From Larix kaempferi (taxonomy: Eukaryota > Streptophyta > Pinopsida > Pinales > Pinaceae), in NCBI GenBank assembly GCA_027924585.1, contig BSBM01000753.1, forward strand, positions 27,678,501-27,742,500: 64,000 nucleotides of DNA. Direction: 5' to 3'. Positions 24,310 to 36,527 of the stretch are shown piece after piece. The notes beneath the pieces were generated by a model that had not been told where the DNA came from, ran no database searches, and was given only the letters and a program-made list of their open reading frames with translations. How positions within the stretch are numbered: position 1 is the first letter of the stretch; the number at the start of each line of letters is the position of its first letter. The position numbers were made by a program, and so were the translations under genes.

Positions 24310-26158
24310 CTTTGGTCATAGTACGGGGGGGCTAGAGGTTTGCCCCTAGTTGCATGGAATGCTTACACTATCCCCAAGGATGATGGAGGGTTATGATTGA
24401 TTGATGTGGCCACATATGGAAATATTTTGGCAGCCAAGTGGGTGGTTCAATGTCTTGAGGGTGCAGCATCGTGGAAGATTCTCTTTTGACACTAGATTTT
24501 GACAACTCAGCACCAGGGCAGGATACAGGAGCAAATTTGGCTTATGTGACATCATCTCCTCGCCCTCTTTGTTTCATGTTGGGGGCTCGATTATCTTCAG
24601 GAATATTTGGACGACATCAAGGTTGGTGGTCGAGTTGGTTCAGTGGCAGTGGGAGGGTATCAAAGTTGGGTGGGACATTGCCTCTCGCCCAATTTGTAGT
24701 TAGCGAGACTAGGGGGTCTGCATTACAGAGTTGCCCCATCACTAGGAGAGACAACTGAATCGAAAGGGTATCTTCCATTGGCATGATCTTTGGGATTCTG
24801 AGGCTTGCTCAAGAGTTTGGGCTACTAGCCTTGGATCGCCCTGCGATCATGGAGCTACAACCCTATCTCCTAGTGTCAGATTTGTTCAAAATGAACATTG
24901 GTATGCCAGGGCCTTTTTGGAGAGCTTGGTAGTGAAGCTTTGGTCTCCTGCTATTGTAGTATGATTCTCGTCATATGTACACATCTCTTCATCAACGTCA
25001 CCCCCTTTCGCCGGTACTCAACGCGAGATGGGTTTTGTTAGATCCGGAGGTGCGGTGGATTCGTCAATGTCACAGTGTTTGGTTGATGCGGCTTTCCTAT
25101 AAGTTACTAGTGTTTGCTTGGTTGGTGATCTATCAGGGGCTTCCGTCTAAGGCCCGGTTGGCTAAGTCTAGCCTCTCAGATGGTAACCATGGAGACCATT
25201 TGGGATTCTGAGGCTCGCTCATGGTAGCCGTGGAGACCACTTGCTCAAGAGCTTGGACTGCTGGACTTAAATCACCCTGTGATCATGGAGCTACAATCCT
25301 ATCTCCCAATGTCAAATTTGTTCAAAATGAACATTGGTATGTCAAGGCCTTTTTGGAGAGATTGGCAGTGAAGCTTTCTGGAGAGATTGGCAGTGAAGCT
25401 TTGATCTCCTTTTGCTGCAATATGATTATCATCGTATGTACGCATCTCTTCATTAGCGTCATCCCCTTTCGCCGATACTCAACACGAGATGGGTTTTTTA
25501 AGATCCAAAGGTGCGGTGGATTCATTAGTGTCATTGTGTTTGGATGATGTGACTTTCCTATAAGTTACTAGTGTTTGCTTGGTTGGTGATCTATCAGGGG
25601 CTTTCATCTAAGGCTCGGTTGGCTAAGTCTGGCCTCTTGGATGGTTTGTTCCCTACGTGCCAAAGACCAGAGAAATCAAGAACATCTTTTAGGACTGTAG
25701 ATTTTCCAAAGACTGTTGGAAATTTGTGGAGAAGAAACACCCCGATTTGTTCTTAAACAAAATTTATTGGAGAGTAACTCTACTTGGAGATGGCTAGTCC
25801 TTGGTACAGGATTCACTCTTTGGTTTGTGGCATTGCTTGCGGATAGCTACTTTGTTCGTGCTATCGAAACTCGGGCACAAGTATGTTTTTTATCAAGAAA
25901 GTAGTTATGTTTCAGCTTTTATTGCGCTTTGGAAAGATGAGGTACGTCATCAACTACTAGCCAAGGGTACCCGTTTAATCAAGGATGCCAAAAAGTTGGA
26001 TCCTATTGTATATTCTAATTTTATTTCTACTCTTGTAAGCTTCAGGAAGAAATTAGGATAGGGATTGTACATACCCTTCCTCTACTATTTTTTTTGTAAA
26101 TAAGTTTATGTGAATATAAGAAACTTATTTTTCGAATTAAAAAAAAAAACAAAAAAAG
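24310..26158 (+). mobile_element. Decayed LINE 3' half with poly(A) tail and internal duplication
   Basis: Plus-strand blocks are GLPLVAW..Y..PKDDGG and LIDVATYGNILAAKWVVQCL (about 24330-24450), VFAWLVIYQGLPSKARLAKS (about 25105-25165), and a zf-RVT relic with downstream TLWFVALLADS (about 25815). The last frame ends at 26061 and a poly(A) run follows (26138-26158), as at a LINE 3' end. A ~435-bp segment is present twice (about 24795-25200 and 25232-25655), each ending in AWLVIYQGL. Stops are common. Confidence 0.75.
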
Positions 26159-26160
26159 AG

Positions 26161-27589
26161 GTTCTATGAAAAATTATGCGTTGAATGGAGGGAGCACTAT
26201 TCTCCTTTATTTCTCTATTGGGCACATTTTTTGCATCCCATGTTTCTAACACATCGATACTCACCCTTAATGTGAGTCAAACATGCATGGGACACATGTC
26301 ATGTGCATGTTCGAATCATGGGATGGGCAAGTCAACACGTTGGTGCCTCTGATTCATCGAATTTTGACACATAAAGGGGGGCATCAAATATCTTAGTTTG
26401 TGACCTATTCCCCACAACTGCAACTTCATATACATAGATATACAATCTAAAAAACTAAGGATTAGCATACAATACAACCTATTGAAACTCTAAGGAAAAG
26501 TTAGTTATGCTCTTTATACCAAGTACTTTGAGTGAGAGAACAAAAAATGATTTACAACAAACCTTCTACAGACCCGAAAATCACGTATTTCGTGACAATA
26601 GTGGACATTCGTTGTCATTGGATACGTAGTCAAAACCCGCATGGTCATGGTTCATTCATTTATGTCTCTGCCAACTTCATTGTTCATAAACATTCATTTA
26701 TATGGTAGAGAAAAAAGAGAAGTCAAAAGTGAAAGAAGGGAGTGTACATGAAGCATGCATCTATCTCATTGGAATTTATCATATATTTTCTTTGATACAA
26801 TCAGGGTGTTCTTACAACCAAAGGTGGAAGAAATGTCATTTATGGAACGGTAGAGATATGTCATTTATGGAACGATATTAAATTAACATGTAAAAAAAGT
26901 TGATGTACTAAAAAATAAATAATAAAAAAGTTAATGTCCTACTTTTGATGTTCAAAAAACGTAAAATAGAATCCATCCAGAAATTTTAAAGTAAGAAAAA
27001 AAAAACATATTTAAGATGAATCCTTAATAAGTATAATTTAACATAATTTGAGGGTTGATGCTATTGGGCACTTCTTACATGCACTTTGATACATTGCTTA
27101 TACTAATAAGAGATATCTTCTGGATAAGGTGTCATTAATTCATTAATTTTGTATGAATATGGAGGCAAAGCCAAATAGCAGTTTCTGGTCCCCAAATTCT
27201 AAGGCCATAACTAAAGCTCATGTATTTTGATATACATCACATTATGCAGCCTTTATAGTGCGGCTACCTTCTTGTATGCGATATGGTTGTGATTCCTTTA
27301 AGAATGATGTAGTAATATTTAGAAGAGGTAGGATATGGTATTCGAACGTAAAACCCAAGTCATTTCCCTAATGATGAAATGCAGCAGAAGTACGAGTAGG
27401 AAATTGTTAAGTGCATTGACTGGCTAAAAATAACATAAAATCAACTAAAGAAACATCCATGCAGAATTCACTAGTAATTTAGCTTAAATTGTGAAAACGG
27501 AGCATCTATTAATCAAAGGCTATGCTGTTTGATCTGCTGATGGAGTGCGGAAAAGTGCCAGGCTCGCTTTAAACCCGACACTGAACTCA
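26161..27589. other. No gene recognised
   Basis: AT-rich intergenic sequence beyond the LINE tail. No domain, RNA gene or repeat structure stood out. Confidence 0.4.
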
Positions 27590-28330
27590 TTGGAATAGAC
27601 AAAATACTGGAGACCCAAGAAACCCAATTAAGTCTTGACTATCTGCATCGCTATATTCTTCAAAAGAAAATCCTCGGTAGCCAAAAGTTTGCAGTTCAAA
27701 CCAAAGAACATGCAAAACCTTCCGTATCGGGAATTTAGAGCTTAAGATAACTAAAAGTACCTGCACGAAGCAAGAAACCGTCGAGCCAATCGAGGAAAAG
27801 CCAGTTGGTTCAGCCAATTTATCGCCCAAATTGCCCGAGGTAATTCAAAAGACAAGAAGACGGAAGTCGAACCCTCAGCGGCATAAATCTTGACGTGAAT
27901 GTGATATTTAAAGCCGCGAGGCTCGTATAAATCTTGCTCGACCTGAAAGTCCTCTCTTCTGACGTATTGGATCGCACTCAAATCAGAGAGCCTTCGGAAG
28001 TCACAATTGCCACCTGATATCACTTCAAGTACCCTAATTTTGTGCACACTTCGTTTTCCAGATATGATAATATCAGGGCTTGTCTTAAGCGAACTTCTCT
28101 CAACGTGTAGGAATGCAAATGGACGGAGAAAGCAGCTTTCGTCAGCGAAACATTAACTTTGCTGTTTTAAGCAAACTTCTCTCAACGTGCAGGAATGCAA
28201 ATGGACGGAGAAAGCAGCTTCCGTCAGCGAGACAGTAAATTTGCTGCCTTGGACAACAGTGAAAATCATCGCTGAAATGTCCGGCAGTCGGATGGGGCAT
28301 ACGGGACTCGGAAGAGTTGCTGGCAGCTGC
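27590..28330 (-). promoter_or_regulatory. Promoter/first-exon module, copy 1
   Basis: On the minus strand the module carries a TATA-like ATTTATACGAGCCTCGCGGCTT and the shared word AGCCTCGCGGCTTTAAAT (about 27922-27905). About 150 bases later comes a donor-like CGTGCAG|GTACTTTT (27761/27760). This copy has a 98-residue open frame across it (27751-28047), not conserved in the others, so a non-coding first exon is likelier. An 82-bp tandem repeat lies just upstream. See the related copies at 32.0, 40.6 and 43.3 kb. Confidence 0.5.
28085..28248. repeat. 82-bp tandem duplication
   Basis: CTTCTCTCAACGTG(T/C)AGGAATGC..GGACGGAGAAAGCAGCTT recurs at 28094 and 28176 with few mismatches. One unit's worth also exists in copies 2 and 4 of the module. 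Confidence 0.9.
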
Positions 28331-28699
28331 AATTCAAAATTATGTATGAGTGACGATAGCCATTTAAATGAGTAAGGTAATTATTTTTTAAGAAAATTAC
28401 CTTTTTCCGGGACGAACTTCACACGAATCGATAGAAATTTTAGTGAAATAATGTTAGGACCATTTCTAATACTACCCAAATCATAAAATTCCGACCTTAG
28501 AAACCTTATTTTTTCACCGAATTCCGATAACGTCGGAAAAATCAAGGGAACCATGCTGTGCTGCTGCCATTTAAACTCGTCCGTCTGTAAGTTATTACAT
28601 GCCGCTGGTGTTGTAGGCCCCGAGGGCCAAAATGACCGTCGGATGTCGCGGATACGAGTTATCAACCATAAGATTCAGTCGGTACGCTGGACGTTTTAT

Positions 28700-29000
28700 C
28701 GCCCAACAGTTTAGAGTAGGATAAAAGACAACCAAAATGCCTCGTTTTTTCAGCTAGATTTTGATAAAAATTGGTTGAAATTATTGCTCTGCAATTTTGT
28801 AATGTTAATAATTTATGGTTAATCGTTCTAGACTAAATGTCCAATTTTAAAACTACCCATGTTGTCAAAATTAAAATTTAAACACTCCAAATTATTATTT
28901 ATACAAAAATTGTTTTACAAGATTCCGAACACTCGAAGGCGTTTTGGTTAGCGCAGATTCCGAACACTCGAAGACGTTTTGGTTAGCGCTTATACTGCAA
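28700..29000 (-). repeat. Upstream block C (minus-strand copy of the GTATAAG/CTAACCAAAA family)
   Basis: The minus strand reads GCAGTATAAGCGCTAACCAA, then GTTTTAAAATTGGACATTTA and TTTTGGTTGTCTTTTATCCT. The same order occurs on the minus strand at 46850-47075 and on the plus strand at 46255-46530. A 35-bp tandem repeat (28920-28989) lies within. Confidence 0.6.
28920..28989. repeat. 35-bp tandem duplication
   Basis: GATTCCGAACACTCGAAG.CGTTTTGGTTAGCGCA starts at 28921 and 28956 with one difference. Confidence 0.95.
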
Positions 29001-29427
29001 ACTCGAGTCCACGGTGTTTGGAAAGGTGAGGGCGCGGTTTGGGATCATCCGGTGTTATGATTCCACCCGCCAATGAAGTGAATACTTAAGTGTCCATTTA
29101 TGAGTGGTGGGGCCATCGTGAGTAAAATTCAGAGCTATGATCATTATCAGTCATTCCGGCTGGCATGTTTGCCATTCTAGAGAAGTCTCGATGATTTTAT
29201 TTGTATTATGTTGGACGACAACCTAGTTTCCCTCGTACAATGCATATTGAACTATTTTGCCATACGTATGTCAGGTGTCAACGTTCTGACATTGTGAAAA
29301 TTTTCACACCTGGAAATAATCTATTAGATTTTTTATCTTCCTTTTAATGAAGAAAGAGATTGTACGAGGCCGTTATATAGATTTTGTTTTTTTCCTTTAC
29401 TGTGCAGTGAAGCACAAGGAAGGGAAA

Positions 29428-29508
29428 GAGAGTGTAGGAAGTCGTTCATGGAATGAGAGTGTAGGAAGTCGTTCATGGAATGAGAGTGTAGGAAGTCGTT
29501 ATATATAT
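29428..29508. repeat. 27-bp tandem repeat, 3 copies
   Basis: GAGAGTGTAGGAAGTCGTT starts at 29428, 29455 and 29482. The third copy is also the start of the 177-bp duplication. Confidence 0.95.
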
Positions 29509-29837
29509 AGATGTATTTTATGTTCAAGTGAATTTATTTGAAGAAATACTCAGAATTATGAATCTAAGGTTTTAACTAATATATATATTTGAAGATGATA
29601 AAATTTATTATAAATTAATTATCACATTGGATAGCCATATTATTTGTAAATATGAGTTGAGAGTGTAGGAAGTCGTTATATATATAGATGTATTTTATGT
29701 TCAAGTGAATTTATTTGAAGAAATACTCAGAATTATGAATCTAAGGTTTTAACTAATATATATATTTGAAGATGATAAAATTTATTATAAATTAATTATC
29801 ACATTGGATAGCCATATTATTTGTAAATATGAGTTGA
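29482..29837. repeat. 177-bp tandem duplication, apparently identical copies
   Basis: Units 29482-29658 and 29659-29835 read the same throughout by eye, including TATATATATTTGAAGATGAT and TTATCACATTGGATAGCC. The identity suggests a recent event, or an assembly artefact. Confidence 0.95.
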
Positions 29838-30039
29838 TTCATCATCTTTATTTAAGAAAAAACAAACTATTTGAAATTATTAGTTAGTGGCCTCTAAGAA
29901 AGCAGATTTCCACCAAAATTTAGCTCCACACATGAATGATGAAACCTATCAATACTATAACTTATGATAAGCTAGTTTTTGAAAAGATTTTCTGTCAATA
30001 AAAAGCTAAGTCTGTCTTTTATTAACTTCTCCCCTCTAT

Positions 30040-30480
30040 GAGCACAAGTGTTGATGAAGTGCAATTAAACAACCTAAACATCATTCAAAGCCTTATGTGT
30101 TAGGTTGAGAAATGCAAACTTACAATCAACAACTCCACACACACTGATATAGAAAATAAAGCACATTAAAAAAACTGGAAGAAAGGTCATTCTCAATAAG
30201 AAGGATCCATACCCAAAGGTTGTAAAGATCAAACAAGAAGCCATAGTGATTGCGCAAGTGAAGACATTGTTGGCTAAGGCCAAACTTTGAATTTGAGTTC
30301 AAAAAACAACTCAAAAATATCATAACTTGGGAGAGATAGTGGTAACTCAAACATGATGTAGTGGCAAGCAAGATGGGTATGTTCAAGGAGAAGAACATGA
30401 GGTACAAAGCATGGCCAAGCACATTATATTAAAGAAAGGAAGGAAAAAATGCAGGTTGAAGACACAACATGGACAATGAT
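30040..30480 (+). mobile_element. LINE ORF1-like relic, short copy
   Basis: The stretch from GTTGATGAAGTGCAATTAAA through ATCAAACAAGAAGCCA and GAAGACATTGTTGGCTA to ACATTATATTAAAGAA parallels 34090-34560 in the same order and strand. The frame is broken everywhere. It is a degraded second copy of the coiled-coil ORF1 sequence. Confidence 0.6.
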
Positions 30481-32009
30481 AAACTTTTTTCCAGATATTT
30501 TCTTTTTATGTGGTTCACAGTCTTGGATATCAATTGCTCGTTACATCCACAAAAACCCCATGAAATCCAAAGAACATGGGGAAGTCAAGTATTTTTAAGG
30601 GTAAACCACTCGCTCTAAGTACGGAGCCTAACCCTGTGGAGAATCGAATAAGGCCCTAATACCATCTATACATAGTCCCCGAGACCTCCTACTTGTAAGA
30701 AATATAATCACTCAAGCTAACCCACCAAGCTATTAACTCTTTTTATATTATCTTAATATTTCTAATCAATCTAGATTTAAATTAATCTTTTACATTGCAT
30801 TGACTTGGCTGGCTTTCCTATAGACATTGTTCCAAATGGTTACGAATAATATTTTTTCTCTCCAACATTATCTATGTGTTCACAGCTAAATATTTCATTT
30901 TAATAACATATGATTCAGTTAAACGTCTCATTTCCATAAATATCCGTTAACGGTTTTTTAGTAGCATGCTACTTGTCGTTATCTATACATGTGGAAAGTC
31001 CAGCTACATTGCCATCACTTTATATTTGCATTTTGAATTGACTGTGTGCTCACTTGCAATTAAAGTAACAAAAGAGTGTTTTAATTATGTTATTCTCCTC
31101 GATGGTTTGAACCTGGACATAGGTTAGAGTATATTATATATAAATCTATATGAGCGCCTTGTCCCTATCATCTATTGATATGCTTGGCGGGTTATACAAT
31201 TTTTGTATTGTCCTTACCACGTCTTGGTATGCTTGGCCGCTCATACAATTTCTATATTGCACCGTGTGTCATTTGTTTTATACGGGAAAGATGTCATTGC
31301 CACGTACGTCTATAGAATAATATTACCACATACCAACATAATTCATGCATTAATAATCTATTCCTCAACAATATATATATATGGAAAGCTATATATCTTG
31401 GAGCATACGTCATGATCAAATGGGTTGTCTCTTAAGTGAACACGTCTTCTTCATCTAATGTTTCATAATTTATGAAGTTATTGGTTTAATCATTTATCAG
31501 GAGGGAATCACTTGCAGTACACAATTCGGGCTCTACAAATGGCGTATTGTCTTCGTTTTTGTCGTATAATGCACGAAGATAACATTCACTTGTCAGCATT
31601 ATAAAGAGAGCATCTATTTACGAAATAGACTACAGGCTGGCGTGTTGTCTCAAGACTACAAATGGTATGTTATTTTGACATTACCGAACTCCCCTACAGC
31701 TTTCATAACACTCGAAAGACTGCTGACGTATATCACTCATATCTCCGGAATTTCATTTGCATGAATTGTCAATCTCATAAACCTCAGGACCACAGGCAAC
31801 CACTTTTTCATGTGAATTAGAAATTAGCAGCATGATAAGCTTCGGTCATTCATGTGTCTAATAGGTCTGAGGGCCACTCTCACAAGCCCTTTAATTAGCG
31901 AATATTATGAAAGAGACGGAGTTCATGAAGTGACATGTCCTGATGTCCCCGAGGGTGCTAACTTGAAAACCAAAAAAAATATTTAAATGTTGCTGTGAAA
32001 AATAAATAA
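30481..32009. other. No gene recognised
   Basis: AT-rich spacer. A diverged direct repeat GATATGCTTGGC(G/C)G.T.ATACAATTT occurs near 31180 and 31230. No coding domain or RNA gene. Confidence 0.4.
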
Positions 32010-32720
32010 ATAAATTTATGCAGAAATCGGAGGTCCCAAAAAACAATCAGTGTAACCTCAAACCTTGTAGCTCCCGCCATATTCTCACCATATTCTTCGA
32101 AGATTCTTTGGTACTAACGTTAAATGCACGAATTCCGAACCAAACATTCAAACAACAGTTCACCGAAACTGCCCAAATTTACCGGTTCAAGGATCGAGCT
32201 CCGTGGGGCCAAAATTTTACAGTTCAGACCAAAGTACATAGAAAACCATCAAAATCCGAAATTTTGAGCTTAATGTAAGGGAAAATACCTGCAAGATCAA
32301 CGAAAATCTAATTGCTGAATCGAATTTATGGTAAAAAACGACGGAACTCGAACCCTCGGTGAGGTGTAAATAACCAAATTTGAAGCCGCGAGGCTAATCT
32401 TTTTTATGCAATGTAACGCCTCGAATCTGATACCGAGACCCTCCCAATTCCGAAGGTGTCAATCGCCACTTGAAATTGCGTCAGCTAACATAAGTTTGCG
32501 CACACCTGGACTTCCCTCAGCACGCGTCGACGGAAAAAGAAGCTTCGTCAGCGAGGCATTGACTATGCTGCATGAGACAACCGTGAAAATGGTTCTTGAA
32601 AGACTCGAAAGAGGGAGGGGCCGGTTTTTCGTAGCTTTTAGAGTTGGACTAACGAACTCGGAACACGTAACACGGCATGTAAGAAGAGGATTCAAATCAA
32701 CCCAACATGAAGAAGAGGAT
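32010..32720 (-). promoter_or_regulatory. Promoter/first-exon module, copy 2
   Basis: The minus strand shows CATAAAAAAGATTAGCCTCGC (TATA-like, about 32410-32390) and the word AGCCTCGCGGCTTC (32395-32382). The donor-like TCTTGCAG|GTATTTTCC lies at 32289/32288, about 95 bases after the word. The intron-like sequence beyond (CCCTTACATTAAGCTCAAAA...CTTTGGTCTGAACTGTAAAA) matches copy 4 closely. Plus- and minus-strand frames across it are not conserved between copies. Confidence 0.5.
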
Positions 32721-32879
32721 TCAAATTTTTACCATAGCGGTTTTGGTGTTTAAGCACAATTTATCAGAAATGCTTGTAACAACAAGAAAGATGTTGGATT
32801 ATAATAAGTTATACAGATAAACAGACATAGCATGTAAGAAAGATTTGCGACGACCAAAAACTCGCCGGAACAACCACAA

Positions 32880-33350
32880 CTAAAATTTATAACATAACAG
32901 GTGGATTCGTTAACCAACTCCACATCTAACGTAAATACACTTCTGCGAATTTCTTCCATTTTCCGAAAGGAGCCCACCGTCATTAATAAAGCAGCTGGCA
33001 TCTGCTTCGAAAAAGGCAAATTTTTGTATAGTGGAGGAAGTCGGTGTCGTATTTCAAAGCTTTATGTATTTGCATCCAACTAAGACAAGGTAGAATTTAT
33101 TTTCCAAGTGTCCCATTCGGCGATAGGAAAGACTAACATGGCTTAGTAGGCACTTTTATTGTCACCATGGCCTGCCCGTTTGGAACGAACGAGAAAAAAT
33201 GTCTGTTTACAGCTGTTTCACAGATCCCTAAAACCTTTGTTTCCAGTGTTTTGACGTTGCAATTCACTTAGCCAGATTAGAAAATTGTATTCACATAGCG
33301 CCAAGAACAACTGTTGTTCTTTTGTAGGTTTCAACTCCATCTTTTATGTA
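32880..33350 (-). repeat. Upstream duplicated block U (copy at 32.9-33.3 kb)
   Basis: CCAACTCCACATCTAAC, TGCATCCAACTAAGACAAG, CATGGCTTAGTAGGCA and TGTTTACAGCTGTTTCACAG recur in the same order at 44.82-45.18 kb; the last part also recurs near 38.15-38.33 kb. On the minus strand both long copies encode a similar short frame ending TLDVELV / MLDVELV, hinting at a once-coding exon. Confidence 0.65.
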
Positions 33351-33540
33351 AATTTCAGGCATCTGTTTGTCTCAAATCTATATAGATTTCTTTCTATAAT
33401 AATCAAAATTTAATTTTTACATATTTATATTTTTAAAAGTTCTATGTTTTTTATTAATCAAGACATGGATGGACACCCTAGTTCAAATGAAGGCAACACA
33501 AATCAACATGATGCTATCCATATCCATAGAATATGATTAT

Positions 33541-33666
33541 GCCAAAAATGCAATGAACTATATTTATGGGGTTAATGAAGAAGCCAAAAATGCAATGAAA
33601 TATATTTATGGGGTTAATGAAGAAGCCAAAAATGCAATGAAATATATTTGTGGGGTTAATGAAGAA
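33541..33666 (+). repeat. 42-bp in-frame tandem repeat, 3 copies
   Basis: GCCAAAAATGCAATGAA starts at 33541, 33583 and 33625. The period is divisible by three, so the frame stays open. Confidence 0.95.
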
Positions 33667-33690
33667 GGCAAACTAAAACCCAATAAAACA

Positions 33691-33955
33691 TCTAAGGTGT
33701 TGGAACTAAAGGAAAGACTATTGTTGAAGATGAGGCTCTATTTGTGAAATATTAAGTGAGGATGATGGCTTTGTGAGATATTTGCCAAGTAATGGATAAG
33801 GAAGGAAAAGGCGATGGCAAAAACATCTAGGGTGTTGGAACTAAAAGAAAGATTATTGTTGAAGATGAGGCTTTATCTGTGAAATCATTAAGTGAGGATG
33901 ATGGCTTTGTGAGATATTTGCCAAGTAATGGATAAGGAAGGAAAAGGCGATGGCA
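33691..33955 (+). repeat. 135-bp tandem duplication
   Basis: TCTA(A/G)GGTGTTGGAACTAAA starts at 33691 and 33826. Both copies end in GGAAAAGGCGATGGCAA. Confidence 0.95.
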
Positions 33956-34960
33956 ATGAAGTCTAAAGTCCTTGTACCAAAAGGAAAAAGAAGGAACTAG
34001 AAGCCCCCTATAAACCAACCACCACTATGTTGGACACAACACTAGAGGCAACAATTTTATATTTATAGAAAGAAATTGAAGCTCTGATAACAAAACTAGA
34101 TAAACTACATTTAAACAACCAAAATAACCTAAACATTATTCAAGACCTGGGAATCATGCTAAAAAGGGAAAAAGTATACAATTTGTAAGGCAAATAAAAG
34201 GCCATCCAAACCCTAGAAATACAACTAGAACAAATTGAGCTAGAAACCAACACCTTATAAAAACACATAAAAGAATTGGAAGACCATTCTCAAGAAGAGA
34301 GGGAGGCATCTCTAGAGGGAGAAAATATCAAACAAGAAGCCAAAGTGATTGAGGAAATGAAGACATTGTTGGTTACAACTAAAGAAGAGGAATTAGAGTT
34401 GAAAGGACATCTCAAAAATACGTAAAATTGGGCAAAGATAGTAAACACTTAGTCATGGGATGTAAGGGAAAGCAAGATGGTGATATCCAAGGAGGTGAGA
34501 TCTATTATCTTATGGAAGAACATGAGCAACGAAGCAAGTCCAAGAACATTATATTCAAAGGAGTGAAGGAAAAAAATGATGATGAAGACATAACAAGTAC
34601 ATCAATATGCCTTTTGAGAGATATAATAGAGTGGGAAGGTCCAATACAGAGAATAGAAAGGGTGGTAAAATGGCAAAGCCAAGAAGGTAGAGAAAGGCCA
34701 TTAAACATCACTCTCTAGAATGAATGGAACAAAGCTCAAACCCTGCAAGAAAGAAGGAGATTGAAGGGGTCGAAATGGTTCATTGACGAGGATTTCACGC
34801 CCATCCAACCAAAAGAAATAAGTAAAAAATGTGCCTAAGTAAAGGAAGCAAGAAACCAAGACAAGAAGGTTGTCCCTTGAAACAACAAAAGCTAAAATCA
34901 ACGAGTTTAGAATCACAATTTGAGAATAAAGCAATTCACATAAGCCAAACAATCTATAAA

Positions 34961-36105
34961 CAAAGATAAAAGAAATTGCAAAATCTTCGCTTACAAAAGT
35001 GATCGCACTTTGAGACCACTCAAAAACATAACATATTACAATCCATTAAATCCTATTATTCAACTAATTCTACTAATCACTTACAAAATCCAAATAAGAC
35101 ATAAATAATGTAGAGTTTTTTTTCATATGGTGATTTACACTCATATTAACACCTAAGTATAAGTGGTTCCAAATGATTAAGTGAAACACTCATATGGTTG
35201 TTTACACTTACATTAACACCTAGAAATATGTTTTTCTAAGTGAACCTAATTGTTTTAATATAATCAAGTAAGGATGTTTTTTTTCTACGCAAGAAAAAAA
35301 AATACATTTGAATACTATGTGATTAAGCCTTTGAAAAGGATGTTTTAATGATTTTGCATGCTACTTGTCATTACCTATGTAGATATCGATTGATTATTTA
35401 GTTACATGTTCCTTGTTATTTATCAATGTGGAAAATCTCAACTAGCTACTTTGTTATATTGAGTTGACTTTGTATATACTCATTTAATTTTTACATTGCA
35501 ATGTAAATGTGTTATTTTGTTGTTGATGTCCATTGTACCAATAATATTACCACTCAAAAACATAGTTACTGAAGAAATAATTCTTATGACGTACTAGAGA
35601 AATATGATTTGGAAATTGTATACACTTTGAGTAGGTGGGTGTGGGTCCCCCTACCCTCTTCACACCATGCCCTACCCTCCCAACACATTTCTAATTTTCA
35701 TTTCACATTGGACTTGTCACTTGGAGAGAGGCGGACACGGGAAAGGAAGGCAACCCGCAGAGGAGAATTTCCATACTCTATGTTGTATGACATTGGACAT
35801 ATGTCAATTGCATTTATACTCTACGTTGTATGACATTGGACATATATCAAGATTGATGAATTATGATTCATATGAATCGCATCAATATTAAAACAGTAAT
35901 TTGAATTCCACTTGGTTTATGTCATTAATAATTATGATTGTCTGATATCATGTTTAGACTTAAGGTTCATATGTAATTTCCACTTTGTATCAATGATTCA
36001 TGAACTTTGAAGGAATGTGCATGTTACTTATTGAATAGTGAATACTAGTGAAAATGATTTGAATTTTAATTTTTTTGATTTCATATATATATATATAGAT
36101 ATAGA
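34961..36105. other. No gene recognised
   Basis: AT-rich spacer with a loose repeat CTCATATGGT.GTTTACACT near 35130-35215. A short duplicated TATGACATTGGACATAT lies at about 35785 and 35830. Confidence 0.4.
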
Positions 36106-36109
36106 TATA

Positions 36110-36527
36110 TATAGTACCCCCGACGTACCCAAGTCCCCTATTTCAAAAAGTGGCGTCCCCGTCCCCATACCCAAGTTTCCTTGCAACTTAGCTAGTAAAT
36201 CACCGATAAAGTATAGATGTAGACCTAGGTGATAGGGAGGGCATACAGGATGGTATTGGTATCCTGTGGTATTTGTCCCATGGGATTTCATGTAATGAAG
36301 CATATAAAAGGGCTTGGTGAACTCCATTGTAAATGGACCTGTAGGTGAGCAATGAAGGCTCACTTGGCCGACTTGGCCGGATTTGGTCAAGAGAATGTTC
36401 ATGTCAAGGTGGAGCACTAAGACTCCATTGTAAGGTGCTTGGAGGTGAGCAGCAAAAGCTTACTTGGGCCAGCTTAGTAGGATTTGGATAAGGTCTCAAA
36501 TGCAATGTTCGAGGTGGAGCAATGAAG
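36110..36527 (+). mobile_element. LTR-like block with TATA and ~101-bp tandem duplication
   Basis: GCATATAAAAGG (about 36299-36310) is a good TATA box. Downstream, ACTCCATTGTAA..GGTGAGCA..TTACTTGG..GGTGGAGCA is present twice (36321-36421 and 36422-36527). It precedes the copia relic on the same strand, so it may be that element's 5' LTR region. No second LTR confirms this. Confidence 0.35.

Larger units (their letters stand above)
33469..34960 (+). mobile_element. LINE ORF1-like relic (coiled coil plus RRM-like region)
   Basis: 33469-33747 is an open frame with three copies of a 14-residue unit, AKNAMKYIYGVNEE. Frames from 34050 onward are rich in heptad-like E/K/L/I sequence (for example IQTLEIQLEQIELET and EEMKTLLVTTKEEELELK). 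They are followed by SKNIIFKGVKE, LRDIIEWEGPIQRIERV, RERPLNITL and RRRLKGSKWFIDEDFTP, the arrangement of L1 ORF1 proteins: coiled coil, then RNA-binding domain, then C-terminal domain. Stops interrupt it and no ORF2 follows. The assignment to L1 ORF1 is by motif style, not close identity. Confidence 0.6.

Noticed and set aside
27751-28047. 98-codon minus-strand frame in module copy 1 as a real protein
   Set aside because: The other three copies of the module do not keep the frame; a non-coding first exon is more consistent.
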